NCBI RefSeq assembly: GCF_900114035.1
Contig: NZ_FORP01000001.1
Coordinates: 434,001 to 498,000 of the forward strand
From: Amycolatopsis sacchari
GTDB taxonomy: Bacteria > Actinomycetota > Actinomycetes > Mycobacteriales > Pseudonocardiaceae
DNA: 64,000 bases
Direction: 5' to 3'
The notes beneath the pieces were generated by a model. The model searched no databases, was not told the origin of the DNA, and saw nothing but the letters and a program-made list of their open reading frames with translations. Position 1 is the first letter of the stretch. The number at the start of each line of letters is the position of its first letter. Positions 55,088-63,652 of the stretch are shown here, in pieces. A program made the translations under genes and the position numbers.

Positions 55088-55791
55088 GCCCGCCACAGCC
55101 AGTGCACGTCGCGCCCGAACGACCAGGTCAGCAGCGCGAGCGCGGCCGCGGCCACGGCAGTCCCGGCGAGCGTGGGCAGCACGCCGGAGCACACGGCGAC
55201 GAGCAGGATCCCCTGCAGCGCCGCGACGGTCTTGCGGGCGCGGCTCGGCGGCAGGGCCGCCCGCAGCCACGGCAGCACCCACGCGGCCGCGACGAAGCCG
55301 TAGCGCATCGCGCCGATCACCAGCACCCACGCGCCGTGCGTGAACGCGGCCTGCACGCTCAGCACGAGGATCAGGAAAGCGTCGACCTCCATGTCGAACC
55401 GCGCGCCGAGCGCGGAGACCGTGTTGGTGCGCCGGGCGACCTGGCCGTCCACGGCGTCGAGCAGCAACGCGACCGACGCCAGTGTCGTGAACACCGCCAC
55501 CGGCTGCGCGCCGCCGAGGCGGTCGGCTACCAGCGCCGTCACCCCGCCGACGAGCACCGCGCGGGCGAGGGTGACCAGATCGGCGGGCCCGAGCGCGGTG
55601 ACGCGGGCGCGGCGCTGCGCGGACGCGAGCAACGCCAGCATTGCGGCCGCGAACGCGGCACCGGTGAGCCAGCCCGCCGGGCCCAGCCCGACGGCCGCGG
55701 CGAGCCCGGCGAGCAGCAGCAGCTGCGCTCCCGCCGCCGCGGTCTGCTCGGATGCCGCGACGGCCGTGCTGTACTGAGCCCGAGTGATCAT
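54991..55791 (-). CDS. CDP-alcohol phosphatidyltransferase family protein
   Basis: A 266-residue membrane enzyme with about six helices and the family motif D-x2-D-G-x2-A-R-x8-9-G-x3-D-x3-D (LLDAVDGQVARR then GARFDMEVDAF). It transfers a phosphoalcohol head group from a CDP-linked donor. ATG at 55791 faces the dehydrogenase start 25 bp away, so it is divergent from the pterin-like cluster and probably part of it. The lipid or alcohol substrate is unknown. Confidence 0.88.
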   Translation of the reverse strand: MITRAQYSTAVAASEQTAAAGAQLLLLAGLAAAVGLGPAGWLTGAAFAAAMLALLASAQRRARVTALGPADLVTLARAVLVGGVTALVADRLGGAQPVAVFTTLASVALLLDAVDGQVARRTNTVSALGARFDMEVDAFLILVLSVQAAFTHGAWVLVIGAMRYGFVAAAWVLPWLRAALPPSRARKTVAALQGILLVAVCSGVLPTLAGTAVAAAALALLTWSFGRDVHWLWRAQSQSRRLNSTYSAPAITTIAAVDTMKPHHWS

Positions 55792-55816
55792 CGTGCCCCT
55801 TCCTGGGAGGTCTTCC

Positions 55817-56794
55817 ATGACACGAAGCGCACGGGCGTTCTGGTTCAACCCGCCGGGACGCGGGGAGATTCGGACCGCCCAGGTGGGCGAGCCGGGCCCC
55901 GGTGAGGTGCTGGTGCGCACGCGCTACACGGGCGTGAGCCGCGGGACCGAGTCGCTGGTGCTGCGGGGCGGGGTGCCGGAGAACCAGTACGAGGTGATGC
56001 GCGCGCCGTTCCAGGAGGGCGAGTTCCCCGGCCCGGTGAAGTACGGCTACCTCAACGTCGGCGTGGTCGAGGCGGGTGAGCCGGAGCTGCTGGGGCGCAC
56101 GGTGTTCTGCCTGTACCCGCACCAGACGCACTACGTCGTCCCCGCCGCCTCGGTCACCGTCGTGCCCGACACCGTGCCGCCGGAACGCGCCATCCTCGCG
56201 GGCACGGTGGAGACGGCGGTGAACGCGTTGTGGGACGCCGCCCCGCTCGTCGGCGACCGCATCGCGGTGGTGGGCGCGGGCATGGTCGGGTCGAGCGTGG
56301 CCGGGATACTGGCGCGGTTTCCCGGGGTGCGGCTGCAGCTCGTGGACCCCGATCCGGCGCGGGCGGAGATCGCGAAAGCCTTCGGCATCCCCTTTGCCCG
56401 GTCCGAGGACGCCGCGGGGGACTGCGACCTCGTGGTGCACGCCAGCGCCACCGAGGCGGGGCTCGTCCGGTCGCTGGAGCTGCTCGCGCCGGAGGGGGAG
56501 GTGATCGAGCTCAGCTGGTACGGCGACCGGCGGGTCAGCGTGCCGCTGGGGGAGTTCTTCCACTCGCGGCGGCTGGCGGTGCGGGCCAGCCAGGTCGGGG
56601 CGGTGTCCCCGGCGCGCCGGTCCCGGCGGACCTTCGGCGACCGGCTGGCGCTCGCGCTCGACCTGCTCGCCGAGCCCGCCTTCGACGTGCTGATCACCGG
56701 GGAAAGCGGTTTCGACGAGCTGCCCTCGGTGCTGCCGCGGCTCGCCGACGGTGAGCTTCCCGCGCTGTGCCACCGGATTCGCTACGGTTCGTGA
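55817..56794 (+). CDS. Zinc-less medium-chain dehydrogenase of the pterin-like cluster
   Basis: A 325-residue MDR-fold oxidoreductase. The GroES-like half ([19 protein letters not shown]) lacks the Cys/His zinc ligands, and the coenzyme half has [18 protein letters not shown]. It resembles the bacteriochlorophyllide a dehydrogenase-like branch of the MDR family. It would oxidise or reduce an alcohol/ketone on a cluster intermediate. GGGAGG precedes the ATG. The next gene starts 1 bp after its stop. Confidence 0.82.
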   Translation: MTRSARAFWFNPPGRGEIRTAQVGEPGPGEVLVRTRYTGVSRGTESLVLRGGVPENQYEVMRAPFQEGEFPGPVKYGYLNVGVVEAGEPELLGRTVFCLYPHQTHYVVPAASVTVVPDTVPPERAILAGTVETAVNALWDAAPLVGDRIAVVGAGMVGSSVAGILARFPGVRLQLVDPDPARAEIAKAFGIPFARSEDAAGDCDLVVHASATEAGLVRSLELLAPEGEVIELSWYGDRRVSVPLGEFFHSRRLAVRASQVGAVSPARRSRRTFGDRLALALDLLAEPAFDVLITGESGFDELPSVLPRLADGELPALCHRIRYGS

Positions 56795-56795
56795 A

Positions 56796-57194
56796 ATGTT
56801 CGCCATCACCGTCCGCGACCACGTCATGGTCGCCCACAGCTTCCGCGGCGAGGTCTTCGGCCCCGCGCAGCGCCTGCACGGCGCCACGTTCGTCGTGGAC
56901 GCGACCTTCCGCCGCGCCGAACTGGACCAGGACAACATCGTCGTCGACATCGGACTCGCCACCACCGAGCTGAAGGCGGTGCTCGCCGACCTCAACTACC
57001 GCAACCTCGACGACGAACCCGATTTCCGCGGGATCAACACCTCCACCGAGTTCCTGGCGAAGGTGATCGCGGACCGGCTGGCCGAGCGGGTGCACGCCGG
57101 GGCGCTGGGGGAGGGCGCCCGGGGGCTGTCCGGGATCGCGGTGACGCTGCACGAATCCCACGTGGCCTGGGCGAGTTACGAGCGGACGCTGTGA
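56796..57194 (+). CDS. PTPS/QueD-fold protein lacking zinc and catalytic residues
   Basis: A 132-residue T-fold protein of the 6-pyruvoyltetrahydropterin synthase / 6-carboxytetrahydropterin synthase family ([33 protein letters not shown]). Of the three zinc His, His14 and His28 remain but the third is Ala30 (HGA instead of HGH). The catalytic Cys position is Ala24, and the Asp-His pair reads Asp65-Leu66. I recall that S. coelicolor SCO6650, a homologue from a similar cluster, also lacks zinc and triad and has no PTPS activity. It probably binds a pterin-like molecule but does other chemistry. Confidence 0.85.
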   Translation: MFAITVRDHVMVAHSFRGEVFGPAQRLHGATFVVDATFRRAELDQDNIVVDIGLATTELKAVLADLNYRNLDDEPDFRGINTSTEFLAKVIADRLAERVHAGALGEGARGLSGIAVTLHESHVAWASYERTL

Positions 57195-58219
57195 CCGCCG
57201 TGCACGTCGTGCTGCCCGGCGACGTCGACGACGCGACGGTGCCCAGCGGCGGCAACCGGTACGACCGGCGCCTCTGCGAGGGCCTGCCCGGCGTGCACGA
57301 GACAGCGCTTCCCGGTTCGTGGCCGAGGCCCGCGTCCACCGCGGGCCTCGCCGCCGCCCTCGCCGCGGTGCCCGACGGCGGGGTCGTGCTGCTGGATGGC
57401 ATCGTCGCATGTGGACTGCCGGAAGTCGTGGTACCGCAAGCACAACGGCTCCGGATCGCGGTGCTCGTGCACCTGCCGCTCGCCGAGGAGACCGGGCTGG
57501 AGCCCGGCGTCGCGGCGGATTTGGACAGGCGCGAGCGCGAGACGCTGCACGCGGTCGCGGCCGTCGTCGTGACGAGTCAGTGGACGGCGCGGCACCTCAC
57601 GGAGAAACACGGCCTGTCGCCGGAAAAGGTTCACGTCGTCGAGCCGGGCGTGGACCCGGCGCCGCTCGCGCGGGGCACCGACGGCGTCTCACACCTGCTG
57701 TGTGTCGCGTCGGTGACACCTCGCAAGGGACAGGACCTGCTGGTGGAGGCGCTGGCGAGCGTCGAAGGCAGCTGGCGGTGCGTGTTCGCCGGACCGTTCC
57801 GGCGCGACCCGGTGTACGTGGCGCGGGTGCGGGAGCTGATCGCGACACACGGGCTCGGCGAACAGTGCATCCTCGCCGGGCCCCTGACCGGGCAGGCGCT
57901 TGAGGATGCCTATGACGCGGCAGATCTCGTCGTGCTGCCTTCGCGCGCGGAAACCTACGGCATGGTCGTGACCGAAGCGCTCGCCCGGGGTGTGCCCGTG
58001 CTCGCGACCGACGTCGCGGGTATCGCGGAAACCCTGGCGGGAGCGGGAATCGTGGTACCGCCCGGTGACGCCGGGGCGCTCGCGGACGGCCTGCGAACGT
58101 GGTTCGGTGACGCCGGGAAGCGCCAGTCGCTTCGCGACGCCGCCCGCGTCCGCCGTGGCATGCTGGCGCCGTGGACCGAGACCTCGCGCCGCATGGCGGC
58201 GGTGCTGGCCCGGCTGTGA
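57191..58219 (+). CDS. GT4-type glycosyltransferase
   Basis: A 342-residue GT-B glycosyltransferase with the family-4 features [24 protein letters not shown], the donor-binding helix [22 protein letters not shown] and [11 protein letters not shown] at 57191 overlaps the previous stop (GTGA). A nucleotide-sugar donor and a cluster-made acceptor are inferred. Its stop overlaps the methyltransferase start. Confidence 0.9.
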   Translation: MTAVHVVLPGDVDDATVPSGGNRYDRRLCEGLPGVHETALPGSWPRPASTAGLAAALAAVPDGGVVLLDGIVACGLPEVVVPQAQRLRIAVLVHLPLAEETGLEPGVAADLDRRERETLHAVAAVVVTSQWTARHLTEKHGLSPEKVHVVEPGVDPAPLARGTDGVSHLLCVASVTPRKGQDLLVEALASVEGSWRCVFAGPFRRDPVYVARVRELIATHGLGEQCILAGPLTGQALEDAYDAADLVVLPSRAETYGMVVTEALARGVPVLATDVAGIAETLAGAGIVVPPGDAGALADGLRTWFGDAGKRQSLRDAARVRRGMLAPWTETSRRMAAVLARL

Positions 58220-59016
58220 CGCCGGGTTTCAGCCCGGACTGGCTGGCACTGCGGGAAAAGGCGGACGCGGCGGCGCGAGCGGCCGAACTCGTCGAACCCC
58301 TGCTGGCGGTGCTGCCGCCGGGCCCGCTGGTGATCCACGACCTCGGCTGCGGCACGGGGTCGATGGCACGCTGGCTCGCCCCGCTGCTGCCGCGCGCGCA
58401 GCGGTGGGTGCTGCACGACCGCGATCCCGTCCTGCTCGCGCACGCGGCGAAGAGCGTCCCGGTGCCGGTGGAAACGCGCGCCGGTGACCTCACCCGGCTC
58501 CGCGCGGCGGACCTGGCGGGCGCCTCCCTCGTCACCGCGTCGGCGCTGCTGGACCTGCTCACCGCCGACGAGGTGGAGGCGCTCGCGGACGCCTGCACGG
58601 GCGCGGGCTGCCCGGCGTTGCTGACGTTGTCGGTGGCCGGTGAGGTCGAGCTGAGCCCCGCCGAGCCGCTGGACCTGCGCTTCGCCGCCGCCTTCGACGA
58701 CCACCAGCGGCGGACGGTGGACGGCAGGACGCTGCTCGGGCCCGACGCGGTGCGGGTCGCGACCGAGGCGTTCGTGCGCCGCGGCGCGGTCGTGCACAGC
58801 AGGCGCAGCCCGTGGCGGCTCGGCCCCGGTGAACTTTTCCGCGAGTGGCTCCGTGGATGGGTTGAAGCGGCGTGCGAACAGCAGCCCCAGCTGCGACCGC
58901 ACGCCGCGGGATACCTGAGTCGCCGGCTCGGCAGCGAGGCCGTGGTCGGCCACGTCGACCTGCTCGCGATCGGTGGTGCGCCTTGTTCCCCAGACTCTGG
59001 CCCTGGCTCCGGCTGA
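58216..59016 (+). CDS. Class I SAM-dependent methyltransferase
   Basis: A 266-residue methyltransferase with the SAM glycine loop VIHDLGCGTGSMARWL, WVLHDRDPVLL after the second strand, and a predicted DxxLLDLL segment. GTG at 58216 overlaps the glycosyltransferase stop; an upstream GTG at 58171 is in frame but less likely. It would methylate a cluster intermediate. Confidence 0.88.
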   Translation: MTPGFSPDWLALREKADAAARAAELVEPLLAVLPPGPLVIHDLGCGTGSMARWLAPLLPRAQRWVLHDRDPVLLAHAAKSVPVPVETRAGDLTRLRAADLAGASLVTASALLDLLTADEVEALADACTGAGCPALLTLSVAGEVELSPAEPLDLRFAAAFDDHQRRTVDGRTLLGPDAVRVATEAFVRRGAVVHSRRSPWRLGPGELFREWLRGWVEAACEQQPQLRPHAAGYLSRRLGSEAVVGHVDLLAIGGAPCSPDSGPGSG

Positions 59017-60029
59017 TACTGGCCGCCGGCATCCTCGGGGTGCTGGCCTGGCGGCTGGGCACGGCCGCCTTCCTCGACGGGATCAGGGCCGTCGACGGCA
59101 CCGCCGTCCTCACCGCGCTCGGACTGGGCGTGCTGACGACGGTGTGCAGCGCGGCGCGGTGGTGCCTCGTCTCGCGTCGCCTCGGGCTGCCGTTGGGCCT
59201 GGGCACGGCCGTGTCGGACTACTACCGCGCCCTGCTGCTCAACGCGGTGCTGCCTGCCGGGGTGCTGGGCGACGTGCACCGCGCCGTGAGCCACGGCCAG
59301 GCGACCGGGCAGGTCGGGCGCGGGGTGCGGGCGGTGTTCCTGGAACGGTTCGCCGGGCAGGCGGTGCTCCTCGTCGCGGCCCTGGCGGTGCTCCCGGCGG
59401 TACCGGGCGGGCTGGTGTCGGTCCAGGCATTGGGGTTCGCGGGGGCCGCGGTCACGGTGCTGGTCGCGGCACTGGTGTGCTGGGTGAGGTTCGGGCGCGG
59501 TACCTCCCGCGTCCGCAAGGCCGTGGCCGACACGCTGACCGACGCGCGGGCGGCGTTGCGCGGACCCGGAGTGGCGTCGCTGTCGGCGGTGACGCTCGCC
59601 GGCCACGTCACGATGTACCTCGTCGCCGCGCGGGCGGCGGGGGTGACCGCACCCGTCGCCCAGCTCGTGCCGCTGGTCGTGCTGGCGCTCCTGGTGATGG
59701 CTGTTCCGGTGAACATCGGCGGGTACGGACCGCGGGAAGCGTTTTCCGCGGTCGCCTTCGGCGCGGCCGGTGTCGGCGCGGCGGCGGGGGTGACGACCGC
59801 CGTGGTCTACGGCGTGCTCACCCTCGTCGCCGCGTTGCCGGGCGTGGTCGTGTTGTTCACCCGCAGGTCAGGCGAACAGCGCCAGGTGGTCGCCGAAGGC
59901 GTCGGCGAGCGCCGCGAGCGCGTCCCGGCCCTTCTCCGCGGACGCCAGGGACGGGTAGCCGATCACCCCGGACCGCGTGTACGCCGCGACGCCGAGCGTC
60001 AGCAGGTGGCGGCGGTCGGGGGCCGGTGA
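58983..60029 (+). CDS. Lysylphosphatidylglycerol synthase-type (UPF0104) membrane protein
   Basis: A polytopic protein of about 348 residues with roughly 7-8 helices (LRLILAAGILGVLAWRL; LTALGLGVLTTVCSAARWCLV; family motif LLNAVLPAGVLGDVHRA and PVNIGGYGPREAFSAV). The family includes flippase-like membrane domains that handle lipid-linked molecules. TTG at 58983 is the only in-frame start near the true N-terminus, overlapping the methyltransferase. After FTRRSG the frame runs about 50 residues of Arg-rich sequence over the convergent creatininase gene, so the natural C-terminus may have been extended by loss of a stop. Confidence 0.82.
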   Translation: MFPRLWPWLRLILAAGILGVLAWRLGTAAFLDGIRAVDGTAVLTALGLGVLTTVCSAARWCLVSRRLGLPLGLGTAVSDYYRALLLNAVLPAGVLGDVHRAVSHGQATGQVGRGVRAVFLERFAGQAVLLVAALAVLPAVPGGLVSVQALGFAGAAVTVLVAALVCWVRFGRGTSRVRKAVADTLTDARAALRGPGVASLSAVTLAGHVTMYLVAARAAGVTAPVAQLVPLVVLALLVMAVPVNIGGYGPREAFSAVAFGAAGVGAAAGVTTAVVYGVLTLVAALPGVVVLFTRRSGEQRQVVAEGVGERRERVPALLRGRQGRVADHPGPRVRRDAERQQVAAVGGR

Positions 60030-60563
60030 GTCGGCCGTCTCGAAGCCGGGGCGGACGGCCTCGGGGAAGGCGTGCAGCAGGATCGACGTCTCCAGCTCCC
60101 CGGCGTGCATGTCGGTGTCCGCGGTGGTGCTCAGCCCGGCCGCGGCCCGCGCCGCCTCCCACTCCGGCAGCCCGGGGAACAGGCCGAGCCTGCCGCGGCT
60201 TTCCTGCACCACGTTCGCGAGCACGTAGTTGCCGCCGTGCCCGTTGACCAGCACCAGGTGCGGAACCCCGCTGTCGCGCAAGGAATCGGCGATGTCGGTG
60301 ACCACCGCGTACAGCGTTTTCGCCGAGATGCTCACGGTCCCCGGCCAGGCCGCGTGCTCGTGCGAGCAGGAGATCGTGAGGGGCGGCAACAACCGCACGG
60401 GGTGTGCCGCGGCGATTTCCGAGGCCAGCGCGCACGCGATCAGCGTGTCCGTGGCCAACGGCAGGAAGTCGCCGTGCTGTTCGAAACTCCCCACCGGCAG
60501 CACGGCCACCCCGCTCGCCCGGTCGCGGAACTCCGCGCTCGTCGTGAACGGCAACAGGTCCAT
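59868..60563 (-). CDS. Creatininase-family amidohydrolase (ArfB/MftE-like)
   Basis: A 231-residue metal-dependent amidohydrolase. Metal ligands are seen in VGSFEQHGDFLPLATDT (Glu, His, Asp), VNGHGGN (His) and HAGELETS (Glu). The family includes creatininase, mycofactocin MftE and archaeal ArfB, which removes formate from the GTP-derived FAPy nucleotide. Next to a GTP cyclohydrolase II with an altered key residue, ArfB-like deformylation is the attractive role. It is on the opposite strand, 52 bp from the ribA-like start, overlapping the flippase-like gene by 162 bp. Confidence 0.88.
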   Translation of the reverse strand: MDLLPFTTSAEFRDRASGVAVLPVGSFEQHGDFLPLATDTLIACALASEIAAAHPVRLLPPLTISCSHEHAAWPGTVSISAKTLYAVVTDIADSLRDSGVPHLVLVNGHGGNYVLANVVQESRGRLGLFPGLPEWEAARAAAGLSTTADTDMHAGELETSILLHAFPEAVRPGFETADSPAPDRRHLLTLGVAAYTRSGVIGYPSLASAEKGRDALAALADAFGDHLALFA

Positions 60564-60615
60564 CAGTCGTGTATACCGGGAAAAGCTGCCCGGACACAGG
60601 GAACAGGGGGAAGCA

Positions 60616-61254
60616 ATGCCCGACCCGATCATCGCCCGCGAGGACGTCGCGGAGTCCGAACTGGTGACGCGGCGCGGCCGGTTCTCCGCGGTCGCCTTCC
60701 GCCACGGCGGCCACGAGCACATGGCGCTCGTGCACGGCCGCGTGCGGTCCCGTGAGGACGTGCTCGTGCGTGTCCACTCGGAATGCCTCACCGGGGACAT
60801 CTTCGGCGCGCTGCGGTGCGAGTGCGGCGAGCAGCTCGGGGCCGCGCTCGACGCGATCGTCCGCGAGGGCAGCGGGATACTGGTGTACCTGCGCGGGCAG
60901 GAGGGCCGCGGGATCGGGCTGGTGGCGAAGGTCCGCACGCACGTGCTGCAGGACGAGCAGGGACTGGACACGGTGGACTCCGCGACGAGCCTCGGCCTGC
61001 CGGTGGACGTGCGGGACTACACGCCCGCCGCGGTCGTGCTCGCGTACCTGGGCGTGCGGTCGGTGCGGCTGATGTCGAACAACCCGGACAAGATCGCCTC
61101 GCTGGAGGAGCACGGGATCCGGGTGACCGAACGGGTTCCGCTGCTGATGCCGCCGAGCGAGAACAACATCGCGTACCTGAAGGCCAAACGCGACCGGCTC
61201 GGGCACGACCTGCCGCAGCTGGACCGGTTCGCGGTGGGGGAGCGGCATGGCTGA
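60616..61254 (+). CDS. GTP cyclohydrolase II paralogue with Tyr-to-His change
   Basis: A 212-residue GTP cyclohydrolase II with zinc ligands Cys57, Cys68 and Cys70 (VHSECLTGDIF; RCECG) and nucleotide-binding segments GQEGRGIGL, SNNPDKI. The residue equivalent to E. coli Tyr105 is His109 (KVRTHVLQ versus KIRAYALQ), and there is a one-residue Gly insertion at LRGQEGR. In S. coelicolor paralogues, loss of this Tyr was reported to stop the second hydrolysis so FAPy is released. No ribB, ribD or ribH is near, so this is a pathway-specific rather than a riboflavin gene. Confidence 0.9.
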   Translation: MPDPIIAREDVAESELVTRRGRFSAVAFRHGGHEHMALVHGRVRSREDVLVRVHSECLTGDIFGALRCECGEQLGAALDAIVREGSGILVYLRGQEGRGIGLVAKVRTHVLQDEQGLDTVDSATSLGLPVDVRDYTPAAVVLAYLGVRSVRLMSNNPDKIASLEEHGIRVTERVPLLMPPSENNIAYLKAKRDRLGHDLPQLDRFAVGERHG

Positions 61255-62044
61255 CGTCGCCGGGCTGCTGCCGGTGGCGCGGGAGGCGGTGGCGGTCGCG
61301 CGGCGGATCGTGCTCGCGCGGGCTCCGGTTTCGGTGCGCAGCAAGGGCGACCGGGATCCGGTGACCGATGTGGACCTCGCGGTGGAGGACGCGGTGCGCG
61401 AGTTCCTGTCCCGCGAGACGCCGCACCTGGGAGTCCTGGGGGAGGAGCACGGGCGGTCCGGCGCGGCGGACGGGGCGTGGTGGGTGCTGGACCCGGTGGA
61501 CGGCACCGCGAACTTCGCCCGAGGCATCCCGTTGTGCGGCGTCTCGCTGGGGCTCGTCGACGGACGGCGTGCGGTGCTCGCCGCGATCGACCTGCCGTAC
61601 CTGGGCGAGACGTACTCCGCTGTGGAGGGCTCCGGCGCGTACGCGGGGGAGGAGCGGATCTCCGCGTCCACAGCGGCCCAGCTGTCCGACGCGATGATCG
61701 CCGTCGGGGACTTCGCGGTCGGGGAAGGGGCGGAGGTCAAGAACCAGGCGCGCCTGCGGCTGCTGGAGCACCTCGGCCGCCGTGCCCAGCGGATCCGGAT
61801 GCTGGGCACGGCGGCGGTCGACCTGGCGTGGGTGGCTTCGGGGCGGCTGGAGGCCGCGGTGATCCTGGCGAACCTGCCGTGGGACACGCTGGCCGGCGTG
61901 CTGCTGGTCCGCGAGGCGGGCGGGTTCGTCCTGGACGGCGACGGCACCGAGCACACGGTGGAGTCGAGCGCGACGATCGCCGTCTGCCCGGCTCTGCGCG
62001 AAGACCTGATGAAGTGTATAACGCCATATACCGCACGGGTTTGA
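61247..62044 (+). CDS. Inositol-monophosphatase-family phosphatase
   Basis: A 265-residue Mg-dependent, Li-sensitive-type phosphatase with motifs GEEHG, WVLDPVDGTANFARG and the late GTAAVDLAWVASGRLEA and LPWDTLAG. Its ATG overlaps the cyclohydrolase gene by 8 bp. In this setting it may remove the 5'-phosphate from the GTP-derived ribosyl-pyrimidine; inositol, histidinol or PAP phosphatase activity are alternatives. Confidence 0.88.
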   Translation: MADVAGLLPVAREAVAVARRIVLARAPVSVRSKGDRDPVTDVDLAVEDAVREFLSRETPHLGVLGEEHGRSGAADGAWWVLDPVDGTANFARGIPLCGVSLGLVDGRRAVLAAIDLPYLGETYSAVEGSGAYAGEERISASTAAQLSDAMIAVGDFAVGEGAEVKNQARLRLLEHLGRRAQRIRMLGTAAVDLAWVASGRLEAAVILANLPWDTLAGVLLVREAGGFVLDGDGTEHTVESSATIAVCPALREDLMKCITPYTARV

Positions 62045-62050
62045 CGCGAC

Positions 62051-62880
62051 TCATCGTGGCTGGGCACCCCGGCATCCGGCTTCCAGTTCAAAACTCGCGA
62101 CGACGCAGACCGAAGCCTGCGGCCGGGACACGCGGTCGAACTTCCGGTGCGGGTTGGCCCGCAGTAGTGCGGCGGCGCCCGGCGGGTGGTCGATCCCGTC
62201 GCCTTCGGAGCTGATGGAGGTGCCGACGAACTCGGTGGCCACCACGGGCGAGGTGGGATCGTCGAAGTCGGCGTGCACGTCGGCGACGAAGTTGCCGTGG
62301 GCGTTGTGGAACAGCCAGTCCTTCTGCGGGGCACCGAGCATCGTGTGTGCCGGGCTGCGGTACTGGCGGGTGTCCAGGACGTGGAAGTCCACGAGGTCCC
62401 CGAGCACCAGCCTCCGGTGGATCCGGATGTCCGGCCCGGTGGGGCGCTGGGCGCGGCGCAACGGCAGGTGCTCGTAGTACGCCTGGAAGGCCGCCGCCCG
62501 GCGTGCACGGAACTCGCCGCGCGGTATGCCGGTGTCGGAGTGGTCGCCGGCCCAGTTGTTCTGCACCTCGTGGTCGTCGAACACCGCGATCCACGGGAGG
62601 GCCGCGTGGGCCGCCTGGAGGTTCGTGTCGGACTTGTACTGGGCGAAACGCACCCGGTAGTCGGCCAGTGTCCGCAGTTCGCGCGGGGGAGGTGCCCGCG
62701 CCCGATGCCGCCCTGCGAACCGCCTTCGTAGATGTAGTCGCCGAGGAACACCACCAGGTCCAGCTCCTCCTCGGCGAGGTGGGCGTGGGCGGTGTAGTTC
62801 TCCGAGGCGCGGATCGCGGCGATGACGTCCTCGCGCCAGCAGATGGCCCAGCGCGGGCAGTTGTTGCAGGGCCTGGCGTG
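62051..62880 (-). pseudogene. Truncated, frameshifted PhoD-type phosphatase/phospholipase D
   Basis: PhoD landmarks appear in two frames. One holds ENYTAHAHLAEEELDLVVFLGDYIYEGG upstream of about 62690, seen as LDLVVFLGDYIYEGG. The other holds LADYRVRFAQYKSDTNLQAAHAALPW, VFDDHEVQNNWAGD, RRAAAFQAYYEHLPLRR and VDFHVLDTRQYRS. The break lies at a run of five G (plus strand 62685-62689) where six would restore the frame. The N-terminus with its signal peptide is missing, and the C-terminus is lost after LLRANPHRKF. An indel in the run may be a sequencing error, but truncation at both ends supports decay. Confidence 0.8.
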
Positions 62881-62983
62881 CCGACAGCGGGCAGCCGCAG
62901 GTTGGCGACCCTGGCCTGCTCGGACGGCGCGGCGGACACGGGCGGCAGCCCGGTCGGGCCGCCCGGCCCCGGATCAGGGGGGA

Positions 62984-63652
62984 TCAGGACGCGGGGAGGC
63001 GATAGACGTCGGTGCGCCACAGCTGCGCGGTCTCGTCCAGCTGCGTCCAGTCGTCAGCGCGGCGGAATCCCCGTTCGGCCAGCGCCGCGTCGACCTCGGC
63101 GGCGGTGGCAGCCGCAGGGACAACGAGGTCGCCACCGCGCGGCTGGCCCTCGACGACCACGGCCTCGCCGTGGCGGCGATTCCAGTGCGTGGCGAACCGG
63201 TCCGGTTCGACGACGGGCCCGGCCGGCATGTCGGCGATCGCGGTCAGCCACGATACGCCGAGTTCCTTCAGGCGGACGTCGTCGGGCTTGCCGTCCAGCT
63301 CCAGCACCTGGTTCTGGGTGAACAGCGGATCGCCGTCGGCGTCGCAGCCCACGGTGAACAGCCCGAGGTCGGCGACGTAGGTGCAGCTCGTGCCGATCCA
63401 CTCGTAGGCAGGTTCCTCGTAGACGGTGAACCCGACCGCGGGGGCTTTCTCGATCAGCGCGTGCGCCAGGACGATGGCGCTGCCGCACGGGAAGCTGGCG
63501 GCGGTGTACCGCTCGGCCAGGTGCAGGGTCGTGTTGTCCGCGGCCTCGTCGTAGGCCAGGTCGTACTCGGCGAGGGTGTCGAGCACGGTGCGCACGCGGT
63601 GCGGCGGCACCGGAGGTCCAGTCGCCCATTTCGGATCCGCTGGGCGGCACAC
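62984..63652 (-). CDS. Hypothetical protein, unknown family
   Basis: Encodes 222 residues from GTG 63652, or 208 from GTG 63610; neither start has a good ribosome site. It is a soluble, acidic alpha/beta-looking protein (EYDLAYDEAADNTTLHLAERY; WIGTSCTYVADLGLFTVGCDADGD; VLELDGKPDD). No family or signal peptide is recognised. It is flanked by the decayed PhoD gene and an intergenic hairpin. Confidence 0.6.
   Translation of the reverse strand: MCRPADPKWATGPPVPPHRVRTVLDTLAEYDLAYDEAADNTTLHLAERYTAASFPCGSAIVLAHALIEKAPAVGFTVYEEPAYEWIGTSCTYVADLGLFTVGCDADGDPLFTQNQVLELDGKPDDVRLKELGVSWLTAIADMPAGPVVEPDRFATHWNRRHGEAVVVEGQPRGGDLVVPAAATAAEVDAALAERGFRRADDWTQLDETAQLWRTDVYRLPAS

Noticed and set aside
52565-56995. 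Very long minus-strand reading frame of 1476 codons across corA and the dehydrogenase
   Set aside because: Only the last 376 codons (alanine racemase, from ATG 53695) have family features; the rest is the antisense of other genes in high-GC DNA.
60564-60615. GTATAC motif as a shared leaderless promoter for the creatininase and cyclohydrolase genes
   Set aside because: The hexamer TATACA lacks the conserved final T of a -10, and no fitting -35 is present on the minus strand.
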